Of a stretch of 64,000 bases of DNA, positions 1 through 9,517 are shown one piece after another. Source of the stretch: Halalkalibacter suaedae (GTDB lineage Bacteria; Bacillota; Bacilli; Bacillales; Bacillaceae_D); the NCBI RefSeq assembly GCF_017939705.1, contig NZ_JAGKSQ010000002.1, positions 620,001-684,000 of the forward strand. Direction: 5' to 3'. Position numbers and translations under genes: made by a program. Every line of letters begins with the position of its first letter. The first letter of the stretch is position 1. The notes beneath the pieces were generated by a model that worked only from the letters and a program-made list of their open reading frames with translations, did not search any database and was not told the DNA's origin.

Positions 1-823
1 AAATTACAATAAACAACAAACCAAATAGAATAGAAATTGGGTCCCATTCAATCATTCTAAGTACAAAAATCCCAGCACACGCGATCAAAAATAGGGAAAC
101 ACTATACAGGACAAAACTAATCTGTAGGTTAAGCGATTGTCTCGCTTGTGCATGAATCCAATCCGATTTTGCCCGGACAACATATAAGAACAGTAGCGAA
201 AATCCAATATTCAACAATGGAATAGGAACAATCGCAAAGCCGTGAGCTACAGCCGCAATCACTCTGTCTACAGCGGTTTTCTCGGCCTCATCATGGCCTT
301 TGGTTGTCTCATCATCTTTAACAATAGAAGGTTTGATTTCGACTTTTAGTTTTTCTTGAACCATATGACGTAATTGATTAAGTTCATCTTGACTAGAGAA
401 GAAATGCTTTGGGATAACAATCGCTTTTACTTTTGAAATATATATAAGGATCAGATTCTTCACCTCATAATAGCCTTGCAGATCATCCCAACAATATTCC
501 GTCCGACTTCTTTCTGAACTAACAGTTACCTGCTCTTCTGTAAAGTGGTACGTCTGCTCAAGCTTCATCAGTGATTCATTTTCATAGATGCTCTTTGCAC
601 GTTGGTAAACCGACATGACCAAAACAAATATTCCACCAGCCGCAAAGAACAATGACAAAATGATCATCCCCCATCCAACCGACATATCAAGAAGCAGCTG
701 GAGTAATAAAACGATCATGAATAAAATAAAAAACATCGACACTAATCGTTTGCGTACATGAAAGATCTGTAACGTACTCAAATCCTTCAAGGTAAGAAAT
801 CCTGAAATTTTAATATCTGACAT
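1..823 (-). CDS. YcxB-like / DUF4870-like membrane protein (partial)
   Basis: The reading frame starts at an ATG at 823 behind a GAGGGGG ribosome binding site and stays open to the window edge, so the C-terminus is missing (at least 274 residues are present). Two membrane segments lie near residues 28-75, followed by a soluble YcxB-like stretch (EEQVTVSSERSRTEY... IVIPKHFF). A second hydrophobic module then resembles DUF4870, with HGFAIVPIPLLNIGF and ARQSLNLQISF. The function of these families is unknown, and localisation is inferred to be the cytoplasmic membrane. The combination of the two modules in one protein is seen directly; the family names are recalled rather than searched. Confidence 0.8.
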   Translation of the reverse strand, partial: MSDIKISGFLTLKDLSTLQIFHVRKRLVSMFFILFMIVLLLQLLLDMSVGWGMIILSLFFAAGGIFVLVMSVYQRAKSIYENESLMKLEQTYHFTEEQVTVSSERSRTEYCWDDLQGYYEVKNLILIYISKVKAIVIPKHFFSSQDELNQLRHMVQEKLKVEIKPSIVKDDETTKGHDEAEKTAVDRVIAAVAHGFAIVPIPLLNIGFSLLFLYVVRAKSDWIHAQARQSLNLQISFVLYSVSLFLIACAGIFVLRMIEWDPISILFGLLFIVI

Positions 824-1106
824 CAAGCACGTCCCCCTCTCTATCCTTCCCTTACCATCTTTATGGAAGGGATTGAAGATACATGACATTCATTGAAAGG
901 TCAACTAGTTGTAAATCCTTGTCTCCGATTAAAATTCAAAATAACACCTTCTAAAAAAAACAATAGAGACTATCCGATAGTAAAAACACGAAAGGAGAGC
1001 CTCTATCTTTGTTATATATATTTTCTCATACTATTAATCTAAAACTATTGCAGAAAAAACTATTTAATGGTAAATTAGAATTAATATAAAATAGGAGGTG
1101 AAAAAC

Positions 1107-1262
1107 ATGGCACAAACTATATTATGTGAAGTTTCTAACTGTGTATATAACGCTGAGAGCAGAAAGTGTACAGCTTCAGAAATTTTCGTCGTAAGTCACC
1201 ACGGCAAACAAGCTTCTTCTAATGAAGAAACTGATTGCAAAACGTTCGAAGCTCAAGTTTAA
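1107..1262 (+). CDS. DUF1540 domain-containing small protein
   Basis: This 51-residue protein starts at an ATG 8 bases after AGGAGGTG. It shows the DUF1540 layout: Cys7 and Cys12 in LCEVSNCVYN, a third Cys in RKCTASEIFV, and a C-terminal DCKTF. The four conserved cysteines suggest metal binding, and proteins of this type are common in endospore formers, but no function is established. The gene stands alone and is followed by a good hairpin terminator at 1293. Confidence 0.85.
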   Translation: MAQTILCEVSNCVYNAESRKCTASEIFVVSHHGKQASSNEETDCKTFEAQV

Positions 1263-1292
1263 TTTTCTAGTTTAATACTTAATTTCTAATTT

Positions 1293-1321
1293 GGTAGTCA
1301 TTCCAGTGGCTACCTTTTTTT
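1293..1321 (+). terminator. Rho-independent terminator of the DUF1540 gene
   Basis: An 8-bp stem GGTAGTCA / TGGCTACC (one G-T pair) around a short loop is followed directly by a run of seven T. It lies 31 bases after the stop of the DUF1540 gene. Confidence 0.75.
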
Positions 1322-1460
1322 ATCTTTCTCTTATGATAAAGATTATCAATTTCATTCATAATTGTCAACCCTTCCACACTATTTTCTTGAAAACTTTTAT
1401 CAATTAGACATTAAGGAAGCAGTCTCCGTCCGATAATCAACGTAAACATATCTAGTTCGG

Positions 1461-2240
1461 TTATAATAAGAATAGGAGTTGCGTCTTTTCACCAATCTTT
1501 ATAAATCCATTCTTCTTATACATATCTTTAGCCGTATCTTCACTATCTGCAACTAAGTAAGCTAACTCGATGTTTTCATGGAAGGCTTTTCTAAGCAAAT
1601 ATTGCAAGACAGCCGTACCATAGCCCTGTCTCTGATACTCATTCAAAATATCGAAATCCTCTAATTTCACTATTCCCTTTGATGTCATATACTCAATATT
1701 ACCAATTGGTTTTTCATTAAGATAACAAACAAAAAGGTTCATCTGTTTGTTAACATCATTGTAGATATCAGTTTTCCTACCAATTCTTCGTTTGGCAAAG
1801 TCTAGTCCCATTCCTTGCTCGTTTGCTGCTATGTCTACTTTAATTCCATCTTCTAATACTGATCTATCTTCCGCACTTCTAATTATCGTAGCTGGATTTC
1901 CTTTTCGTTCTCCAAATCGTTTTGTCTCAATATACATAAGATCAAACCTAGTTATTTGGGGTTTAAAAGGCAAACAGTCAATCAACTCATTGCTAATGAA
2001 ATAAGGAGTCTCAACCTGCAGGAATCCTCTTGTTTTTGTCTTAGCCTTGCTAAGTTCATTGCAAATCCAGTCCACCAATCCCTGTTCTGAATGGTACAAT
2101 GTGAAATTATGGCAGTACATCTCAGGAAGTTTTGCATCAGCATATGAAATAGCACCTTCCCCCTCCGTTACTTCAGAAAATAAGCGGACATATTCTCTTT
2201 CCATTTCCAAAAAACGATTCAACAATAACGTTTTGTTCAA
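1461..2240 (-). CDS. GNAT family N-acetyltransferase
   Basis: This 259-residue protein starts at TTG, chosen because GGGGAGG lies 8 bases upstream. The C-terminal ~100 residues carry the GNAT acetyl-CoA-binding pattern: a beta strand (NLFVCYLNEKPIGNIEYM), then NEYQRQGYGTAVLQYLLRKAF (the R/Q-x-x-G-x-G/A loop), and a terminal DMYKKNGFIKIGE. The first ~130 residues are not recognisable and may be a separate substrate-recognition domain. The substrate is unknown. It is transcribed alone, convergent with DUF1540. Confidence 0.8.
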   Translation of the reverse strand: MNKTLLLNRFLEMEREYVRLFSEVTEGEGAISYADAKLPEMYCHNFTLYHSEQGLVDWICNELSKAKTKTRGFLQVETPYFISNELIDCLPFKPQITRFDLMYIETKRFGERKGNPATIIRSAEDRSVLEDGIKVDIAANEQGMGLDFAKRRIGRKTDIYNDVNKQMNLFVCYLNEKPIGNIEYMTSKGIVKLEDFDILNEYQRQGYGTAVLQYLLRKAFHENIELAYLVADSEDTAKDMYKKNGFIKIGEKTQLLFLL

Positions 2241-2363
2241 GTAATGAACCTCCCCTGGGTCAAAGAAGAAACTTTTTTGTTCCCTCGATCATATGGCATT
2301 TTCCTTTATTTTCTATTATTATGATATCACATTAAGTTAGCTAGGATTGGAGAAAATTCCCTT

Positions 2364-2765
2364 ATGAAGAAAACGATTAATGTTGTCGCAGCTATTATTG
2401 AAAATGAACAAAATGAAATCCTATGTGCACTGAGGTCCCCGCAAATGTCGATGCCGAATCTATGGGAATTTCCAGGTGGCAAGGTGGAGAAAGAGGAGGA
2501 TATCTATACCTCAATTACACGGGAGATTAAAGAAGAGCTAGCTTGTGAGATTGAACCGATTACGTTGTTTCACGAGAATGTACATGAATATGAATCAATT
2601 ATTGTGAACTTATTTGCGATAACTTCGAGGATTGTTGATGGAGTGCCAGTTGCCAGCGAGCATGCTAAACTACTGTGGCTCAAAAGGGAGAACCTCTCCT
2701 CTCTTAGGTGGGCACTCGCAGACATACCGGCGGTGAAGAAATTAATTGATCAAAAAGATACTTAA
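2364..2765 (+). CDS. NUDIX hydrolase, MutT/8-oxo-dGTP diphosphatase-like
   Basis: This 133-residue protein has a clear Nudix box near residues 38-60: GGKVEKEEDIY followed by REIKEEL, i.e. G-x5-E-x7-R-E-U-x-E-E. The size, and WEFPGGK before the box, fit the MutT-type (d)NTP pyrophosphohydrolases that cleanse oxidised nucleotides. A TTGGAGA ribosome binding site precedes the ATG. The NTP substrate cannot be read from sequence. Confidence 0.85.
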   Translation: MKKTINVVAAIIENEQNEILCALRSPQMSMPNLWEFPGGKVEKEEDIYTSITREIKEELACEIEPITLFHENVHEYESIIVNLFAITSRIVDGVPVASEHAKLLWLKRENLSSLRWALADIPAVKKLIDQKDT

Positions 2766-2847
2766 AGATTGCAACACTCTCAAAAAAATGAATTAATTAT
2801 GATTAAGAAGTATGTAGAGCTTGCAATTACTAAAAGAATATTAAACC

Positions 2848-4056
2848 TTATAAATTTATTAACTGCCCAGCCTCAACAAACGTAGGAAACCGATCATTAA
2901 AATTGTTCCAATTCTGATTCATTTCCTCATCGGTTAATAAACATTGATTTAGTGACCTTTCCACTTGTTGTTGATCTAAATCAATGCCAATCAACACAAA
3001 TTCCGTCATTCGATCACCGAAGACTGGATGCCACTTACGCTCTAAATCTGGTTCCCCTTTTAAAATCGCCTGTTGCTCTTGATGGGACAAAGCTCCAATC
3101 CAGTATGCGGCTGGTTCAAATCCAATTGATGTCCCTGCTTGTGAGATAAGGATCGCCATATCATTACGGGAGGCTAGCCAAATGATTCCCTTTGCTCGAA
3201 CAATTTCATCTGGCCAATCCTCCATCCACAGATGAAGTCGTTCAGGATGAAATGGTCGCTGCCTACGGTATACAAACGAGGAAATACCATACTCTTCTGT
3301 CTCTGGTGTATGTTCTTCTTTTTGAAGCTCCTGAAGCCACCCCGGTGCATTAAGTGCTTTTTCGAAATCAAATAATCCTGTATGTAAAATGTCATTAGGA
3401 TTCACTTTGCCTTGAACTGTTCGAATGATTTTTGCAGAAGATTGAAGTTTTCTGAGTACCTGTTCTAATTCATTAAGATCCTCCTCTTCAACCAAATCGG
3501 TTTTGTTCAAAAGTAGCACATCACAAAATTCAATTTGATCGATGATTAGGTCAACAACTTCTCGTCGGTCATCTTCACCTAGTGCTTCTTTTCGATCAAG
3601 CAGACTTTCACCTGAAGAAAAATCATGCCAGAAGCGATTCGCATCAACAACGGTCACCATCGTATCGAGCTGACAAAACCTTGTTAGATCAATTCCGAGC
3701 TCTTCGTCAATATAGGAAAATGTTTGGGCAACAGGGATCGGTTCACTGATTCCTGTTGATTCAATGATAATATAATCAACCTCTCCCTGCTTTGCCAGCT
3801 TCTCTACCTCAAGAAGTAGATCTTCACGGAGTGTGCAACAAATGCAGCCATTTGACAGTTCAACAAGCTTTTCTTCTGTTCGTGACACTCCTGCATTCCT
3901 TACTAAATCAGCATCTATATTGATTTCACTCATGTCATTGACAATGATTGCTACCTTCAAACCCTTTTGATTGTTTAACACATGATTTAGAATCGTTGTC
4001 TTTCCAGCTCCTAAATACCCACTTAATACTGTAACTGGTATTTTCTTATTTGACAT
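2848..4056 (-). CDS. CobW/YciC-type GTP-binding metallochaperone
   Basis: A 402-residue G3E-family GTPase (COG0523). It has a P-loop GYLGAGKTT (residues ~11-19), the metal-binding GCICCTLREDLL (CxCC) motif, IIESTGISEP as Walker B region, NKTDLV for guanine recognition, and a C-terminal CobW domain containing FHPERLHLWM. Zinc-responsive members such as B. subtilis YciC deliver zinc under starvation. The ATG at 4056 is preferred over an in-frame GTG at 4065, because AAGAGGTG lies 6 bases upstream and overlaps that GTG. A sigma-A promoter with a Zur box just downstream sits in front of it, so expression should rise when zinc is scarce. Confidence 0.9.
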   Translation of the reverse strand: MSNKKIPVTVLSGYLGAGKTTILNHVLNNQKGLKVAIIVNDMSEINIDADLVRNAGVSRTEEKLVELSNGCICCTLREDLLLEVEKLAKQGEVDYIIIESTGISEPIPVAQTFSYIDEELGIDLTRFCQLDTMVTVVDANRFWHDFSSGESLLDRKEALGEDDRREVVDLIIDQIEFCDVLLLNKTDLVEEEDLNELEQVLRKLQSSAKIIRTVQGKVNPNDILHTGLFDFEKALNAPGWLQELQKEEHTPETEEYGISSFVYRRQRPFHPERLHLWMEDWPDEIVRAKGIIWLASRNDMAILISQAGTSIGFEPAAYWIGALSHQEQQAILKGEPDLERKWHPVFGDRMTEFVLIGIDLDQQQVERSLNQCLLTDEEMNQNWNNFNDRFPTFVEAGQLINL

Positions 4057-4079
4057 ATGTAACACCTCTTATTAGAATT

Positions 4080-4100
4080 AAATCGTAATCATTTCGATTT
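4080..4100 (-). promoter_or_regulatory. Zur box (zinc uptake regulator operator)
   Basis: A 21-bp dyad with half-sites AAATCGTAAT and ATTTCGATTT around one base matches the Bacillus Zur consensus (AAATCGTAAT-N-ATTACGATTT) except for one position. It lies just downstream of the cobW-type promoter and upstream of its start, where a bound repressor would block transcription. It is also in the ~108-bp region shared with the divergent flavoprotein gene. Confidence 0.85.
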
Positions 4101-4107
4101 AAGATGT

Positions 4108-4136
4108 ATAGTAAGGTAGTTTGAAAAAATTGTCAA
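4108..4136 (-). promoter_or_regulatory. Sigma-A promoter of the CobW-type gene
   Basis: On the minus strand TTGACA (4136-4131) is followed by a 17-base spacer and TACTAT (4113-4108). The Zur box begins 7 bases downstream of the -10. Confidence 0.75.
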
Positions 4137-4164
4137 TATTATTTTTCTAAGGAGAGACAAATAT

Positions 4165-5328
4165 ATGTATGATTGGCTAATTATTGGCGGTGGAGTTCAC
4201 GGTGTAACAATGGCTACATATCTAATAAAATCAGGGAAGACAACTGCCCAAAAACTTGCCATTATTGATCCATATCCTTCTCCGCTGTGGAAATGGAAAC
4301 AAAACACAACCAGAATTAAGATGCCTTATTTACGCTCACCTTCTGTTCATCAGCTAGATCCAGATCCCTTTGGTTTAGAAGCATTCGCAAAAAAGAATGG
4401 CTACTCTTCATGCAATCACTTCTACGGGAGGTATGATCGACCTTCTCTATCGTTATTTAATGAGCATTGTGATCATCTATATTCAGAGCTTCAGCTTAAA
4501 GACTACTGGATCCAAGGAAAAGTTTGTACGTTATCAAGAATCGAGAACCTCAATGCATGGAAAGCAACACTTAATTCCGGGACAACAATTGTTTCGAAGC
4601 AGGTGATTCTAGCTGTAGGATTATCAGACCAACCATATTATCCGGACTGGGCAGCTCCTTTAAAACAGCAAGGAATCCCAGTCCATCATATTTTTGAAGA
4701 TCACCTTCCTGCACTAGTACCTGACATTACTATTATCGGGGGCGGCATAACAGCAGCCCATTATGCTATTCGACTTGCGAATGAATATCCTGGGAAGGTC
4801 ACATTGCTATCCCGTCATTCTTTTCGAATCCATAAGTTCGATTCTGAACCAGGCTGGCTTGGCCCTAAAAACATGCGACAATTCAATCGTACCTCTTGCT
4901 ATATAGAACGTAGAAACATGATTAAGAATGCACGCCATAAAGGATCTATGCCGAAAGAACTGTATACGAAACTTATGTATGCTGAGAAAAAAGGGCTTCT
5001 TTCAATCATTGTTGATGAACCGGTAGCTGTGAATGAGGTAAATGGCACCATTTTCATTGCATTGAAAGACAAAAGCTTCCTTAAGACAAAGTCACTTGTA
5101 CTAGCAACAGGATTTCTCCCCACTCTTCCACACTGGCTGTTACATACAGTTCAAACAGAGATCTTGCCTTGTGCCACTTGCGGATATCCGATTGTGTCTC
5201 CGGAAACACTTGAATGGAAGAAAAATTTATTCGTCATGGGTGCACTAGCTGAATTAGAGATTGGCCCTGTTGCCAGAAATATTGCAGGAGCCAGAAGAGC
5301 AGCAGAACGTATTTTAAAAGCAACGTAA
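4165..5328 (+). CDS. FAD/NAD(P)-binding oxidoreductase, possibly zinc-regulated
   Basis: A 387-residue two-dinucleotide-fold flavoprotein. The N-terminal FAD fold starts with WLIIGGGVHGVTMA (residues ~4-17). A second Rossmann motif, ITIIGGGITAAHYAIRL, occurs at about residues 190-206, and ALVLATGFLP-like SLVLATGFLPTLP near residue 310 closes the pattern. A C-terminal CATCGYP places two cysteines close together. It resembles the lysine/ornithine monooxygenase-like group (SidA/IucD superfamily) in layout, but the substrate is unknown. It starts with AAGGAGAGA before the ATG and is divergent from a Zur-controlled metallochaperone, so a role in zinc limitation is plausible but inferred. Confidence 0.75.
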   Translation: MYDWLIIGGGVHGVTMATYLIKSGKTTAQKLAIIDPYPSPLWKWKQNTTRIKMPYLRSPSVHQLDPDPFGLEAFAKKNGYSSCNHFYGRYDRPSLSLFNEHCDHLYSELQLKDYWIQGKVCTLSRIENLNAWKATLNSGTTIVSKQVILAVGLSDQPYYPDWAAPLKQQGIPVHHIFEDHLPALVPDITIIGGGITAAHYAIRLANEYPGKVTLLSRHSFRIHKFDSEPGWLGPKNMRQFNRTSCYIERRNMIKNARHKGSMPKELYTKLMYAEKKGLLSIIVDEPVAVNEVNGTIFIALKDKSFLKTKSLVLATGFLPTLPHWLLHTVQTEILPCATCGYPIVSPETLEWKKNLFVMGALAELEIGPVARNIAGARRAAERILKAT

Positions 5329-5565
5329 CATTTTCAATTATAAATGAGACTAGAAAGAGATATGTATTTAACTAGCCCTGCAATGAGTGAAGCCATTGCT
5401 ACTTCCATTAACTAAAGATAATCAATGCGAAAATGTGCGTAATATATCTCTATCCTCTATTACAATACAAATAGTATGACTTCTGCCCATTTCTCTGATA
5501 AGATTACACACCCAATTCATTCTTGCATATAGTGTTAGTGTAATAGCAGAAAGGAGTGATTGAGC

Positions 5566-5700
5566 ATGTTCGGTTACGGACACACACCATGCGGATACGG
5601 GTACGGTGCTCCAGTCGCACCAACTACAGGAGGTAATGGCTTCGCGTTAATCGTCGTGTTGTTCATTCTTCTAATTATTGTCGGGGCTTCTTGGCTTTAA
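5566..5700 (+). CDS. YjcZ family sporulation miniprotein
   Basis: A 44-residue protein behind AAAGGAGTG. It has a Gly/Tyr/Pro-rich head ([14 protein letters not shown]) and a C-terminal membrane segment [20 protein letters not shown], the hallmark of YjcZ-type proteins found in spore formers. A paralogue with the same tail is at 41988. The function is unknown; insertion in a spore or mother-cell membrane is inferred. Confidence 0.85.
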   Translation: MFGYGHTPCGYGYGAPVAPTTGGNGFALIVVLFILLIIVGASWL

Positions 5701-5715
5701 TTTAAGAAAATAAAA

Positions 5716-5748
5716 AAGGGTGACTCATTGTTACGGTGAGTCACCCTT
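5716..5748 (+). terminator. Hairpin terminator after the YjcZ gene
   Basis: A perfect 12-bp stem AAGGGTGACTCA / TGAGTCACCCTT with a 9-base loop lies 16 bases after the stop. A-rich on the left and mixed TC on the right, so it may work in either direction. Confidence 0.75.
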
Positions 5749-5984
5749 CCTCTATTCTTATGATCTTTAATTTTAAGACATTATCAACTATTTTTATTGG
5801 ACTCGCAAAACATTGAACGAAATAGTTGTTTTGATTTAACGTGTGCAGACGTTATTTCTTCTCAAATTTATAAAAGATACGTTTTAAAATTTCATATTAG
5901 TATACAAATAACAAAGACTAAAAGGGTGATAGCTACCTAAATTTACATACCCAACAAACAGAAAAGGTCGTGGTTTAGATCCTA

Positions 5985-6175
5985 GAAGGTGCTTACGGAC
6001 ATCGGTTCCGCTAAACAGTGAGAAAAACGAGAATTCGTGTAGTAACGGACATATGATCCGTTATTCTCTATTATAACTGGCATTTCTTTGCGATTTATAT
6101 GAAATAACGGATCATATGTCCGTAAACATGGTAAGGAAGGGGAATTATTGAGGTTTAAGGGATCATATGTCCATA
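5985..6175. repeat. Cluster of ACGGACATATGATCCG inverted repeats
   Basis: The 600-base stretch between the YjcZ terminator and 6381 holds no convincing gene. It contains two 21-bp copies of the same sequence in opposite orientation, at 6045-6065 (ACGGACATATGATCCG...) and 6103-6123, 37 bases apart, so they can pair into one long hairpin. A 13-base third copy (GGATCATATGTCC) is at 6160-6172, and a diverged one (ACGGACAT..GTTCCG) is near 5996. The arms are almost self-palindromic around CATATG. No promoter or RNA family is recognised here. Confidence 0.6.
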
Positions 6176-6380
6176 AAGAGTTCTACAAACCTTACTCTGT
6201 ATAAAGAGATACCCTTCAAACTGGTGGAAATCTTGCTACTTCATTGTATCTGCTAAAAATAGCACTTTTTCAGTGACCTCCCTCCCCTCCTGCCGTCTTG
6301 TTCGTAAATTAAATAACTCTATCGATCCAGTTGTTTTAGTGAGAATTATTTTTATTCAACATGTCTTTGGTATTTGATCA

Positions 6381-7968
<1,588 letters not shown>

Positions 7969-8082
7969 TCAAAACATTTAACGATTCTAATAATGCATAT
8001 TGTATTATCGCTACCTATTTTGAAACAATACAAAGAAGAGATGAGATTCATGCTGAAATGAGATGATAGAGTCTATGGCACT

Positions 8083-8265
8083 TTAGACATTAACTCTATT
8101 ATCTCTTAATTTTGGGAACGTACTAAAAGCACGTTGATGGATTGCCTTATATTTATTATTTATCATTGCCATCTTCTTCTCCAACTCATTTTCATCAACA
8201 TTTGGTTTTACATAATCATCGATGATTACTTGGCGTTGCCACTCGCTCCATTCATTTCTCTTCAT
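8083..8265 (-). CDS. Small hypothetical protein
   Basis: Sixty residues from the internal ATG at 8265, chosen because GGGGTGAAT lies just upstream; a longer frame to 8331 lacks any signal. The sequence is hydrophilic (NEWSEWQRQVIIDDYVKPN...). The spaced tryptophans and following helix-like stretch faintly recall a SANT/Myb-type DNA-binding fold, which is a guess. It sits between gdhA and the LysR gene on the gdhA strand. Confidence 0.5.
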   Translation of the reverse strand: MKRNEWSEWQRQVIIDDYVKPNVDENELEKKMAMINNKYKAIHQRAFSTFPKLRDNRVNV

Positions 8266-8492
8266 TCCATTCACCCCACATGTATAATTTAATAAACTTT
8301 GTATTCTAAATATTCTGTACTTGAATGACATACTACGATTCGGTTAGCATACTAGTCCCATTTTTTTATTTTTTGGGTACTTGATAAATTTAAATTTTGT
8401 TGTCATGATGTATTTTATAATTGTCTATTAATCTAATCAATATGAAGAAAAGATAATATTAATATCAGATTGAGATGAACGGGAGAGAGAAA

Positions 8493-9389
8493 ATGGAATT
8501 AAGGCAGTTGACGTACTTTATCGAGGTCGCCAAGCGTGAGCATATGACAGAAGCTGCAGAAGCATTACATGTTGCTCAGTCAGCTGTAAGTCGGCAAATA
8601 AGCAATCTCGAAGGAGAATTAGGTGTGGATCTCTTCATTCGACATGGCCGTCGGGTAAGGCTAACACCTATCGGAAAATTATTCTTGGAACATATTACAG
8701 AGGCAATGAAAATGATTCAGAATGCAACTCAACAGGTTAATGAACACTTAGATCCTGAGCGTGGAACAGTTCGCATTGCCTTTCCAATTAGTATGGCTGC
8801 ATACACGTTACCGAAAGCAATTTCAGCATTTCGCTTGTTATACCCGCAGGCAAAATTCCAACTTAAGCAAGGTACCTACTATAACCTTATTGATCATGTT
8901 ATAGATGGCAACTATAATATGGCACTACTAGGGCCTGTGCCTATGAATGAGGATTATGTAACAGGACACATCTTATTTTCAGAGAAATTAATCGCCCTTT
9001 TGCCAATAGATCATCCATTAGCAAACGAACCTGTACTTAAGATTCAACAGCTCCGAGATGACCCTTTTATTCTGCTGCCAAAAGGAATGTATTTCCGAGA
9101 CATGGTGATCAATGCTTGCTTGGAAGAGGGATTCATGCCAAATGTTTCTTTCGAAGGGGATGACGTCGACGCCTTGAAGGGATTGGTTTCAGCTGGTTTA
9201 GGGATCACACTTATTCCAGAAATGACGGTGATCGAAAACATCCCACGTTCAACCGTGAAAGTTCCTATTGCTGACCCGGAAGTTACTCGAACCGTCGGAA
9301 TTATTACTCCGAGCGACCGGAAGCTACTACCAACTGAAAAACTATTCTTTGATTTCTTAGTTGAATTTTATAAAGGTAAATTCTATTAG
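8493..9389 (+). CDS. LysR-type regulator, GltC-like
   Basis: A 298-residue LysR protein. Residues 1-60 form the winged helix-turn-helix (MELRQLTYFIEVAKREH, AEALHVAQSAVSRQI). The effector domain holds LDPERGTVRIAFP, ALLGPVPM and GLVSAGLGITLIPE, matching the arrangement I recall for GltC, the activator of glutamate synthase in B. subtilis. The start at 8493 is preferred over 8475, since GGGAGAGAG lies just before it and MELRQL is the usual beginning. Here the neighbour is gdhA rather than gltAB, so the target may differ. Confidence 0.85.
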   Translation: MELRQLTYFIEVAKREHMTEAAEALHVAQSAVSRQISNLEGELGVDLFIRHGRRVRLTPIGKLFLEHITEAMKMIQNATQQVNEHLDPERGTVRIAFPISMAAYTLPKAISAFRLLYPQAKFQLKQGTYYNLIDHVIDGNYNMALLGPVPMNEDYVTGHILFSEKLIALLPIDHPLANEPVLKIQQLRDDPFILLPKGMYFRDMVINACLEEGFMPNVSFEGDDVDALKGLVSAGLGITLIPEMTVIENIPRSTVKVPIADPEVTRTVGIITPSDRKLLPTEKLFFDFLVEFYKGKFY

Positions 9390-9517
9390 ATAGAAGAATA
9401 AATTATTTTATTGGAATAATAATTTTCGTGCACCATACTCACCTATTAAATATTCGAAGACAGATTAGCTTGGGCCAATCTGTCTTCTTTTCCTTGCTAT
9501 ATAAAAATACATCCTAC

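Noticed and set aside
950-1012. Possible terminator TAGAG ... CTCTA with T run
   Set aside because: The stem is short with a ~30-base loop, and no gene end on the matching strand is close.
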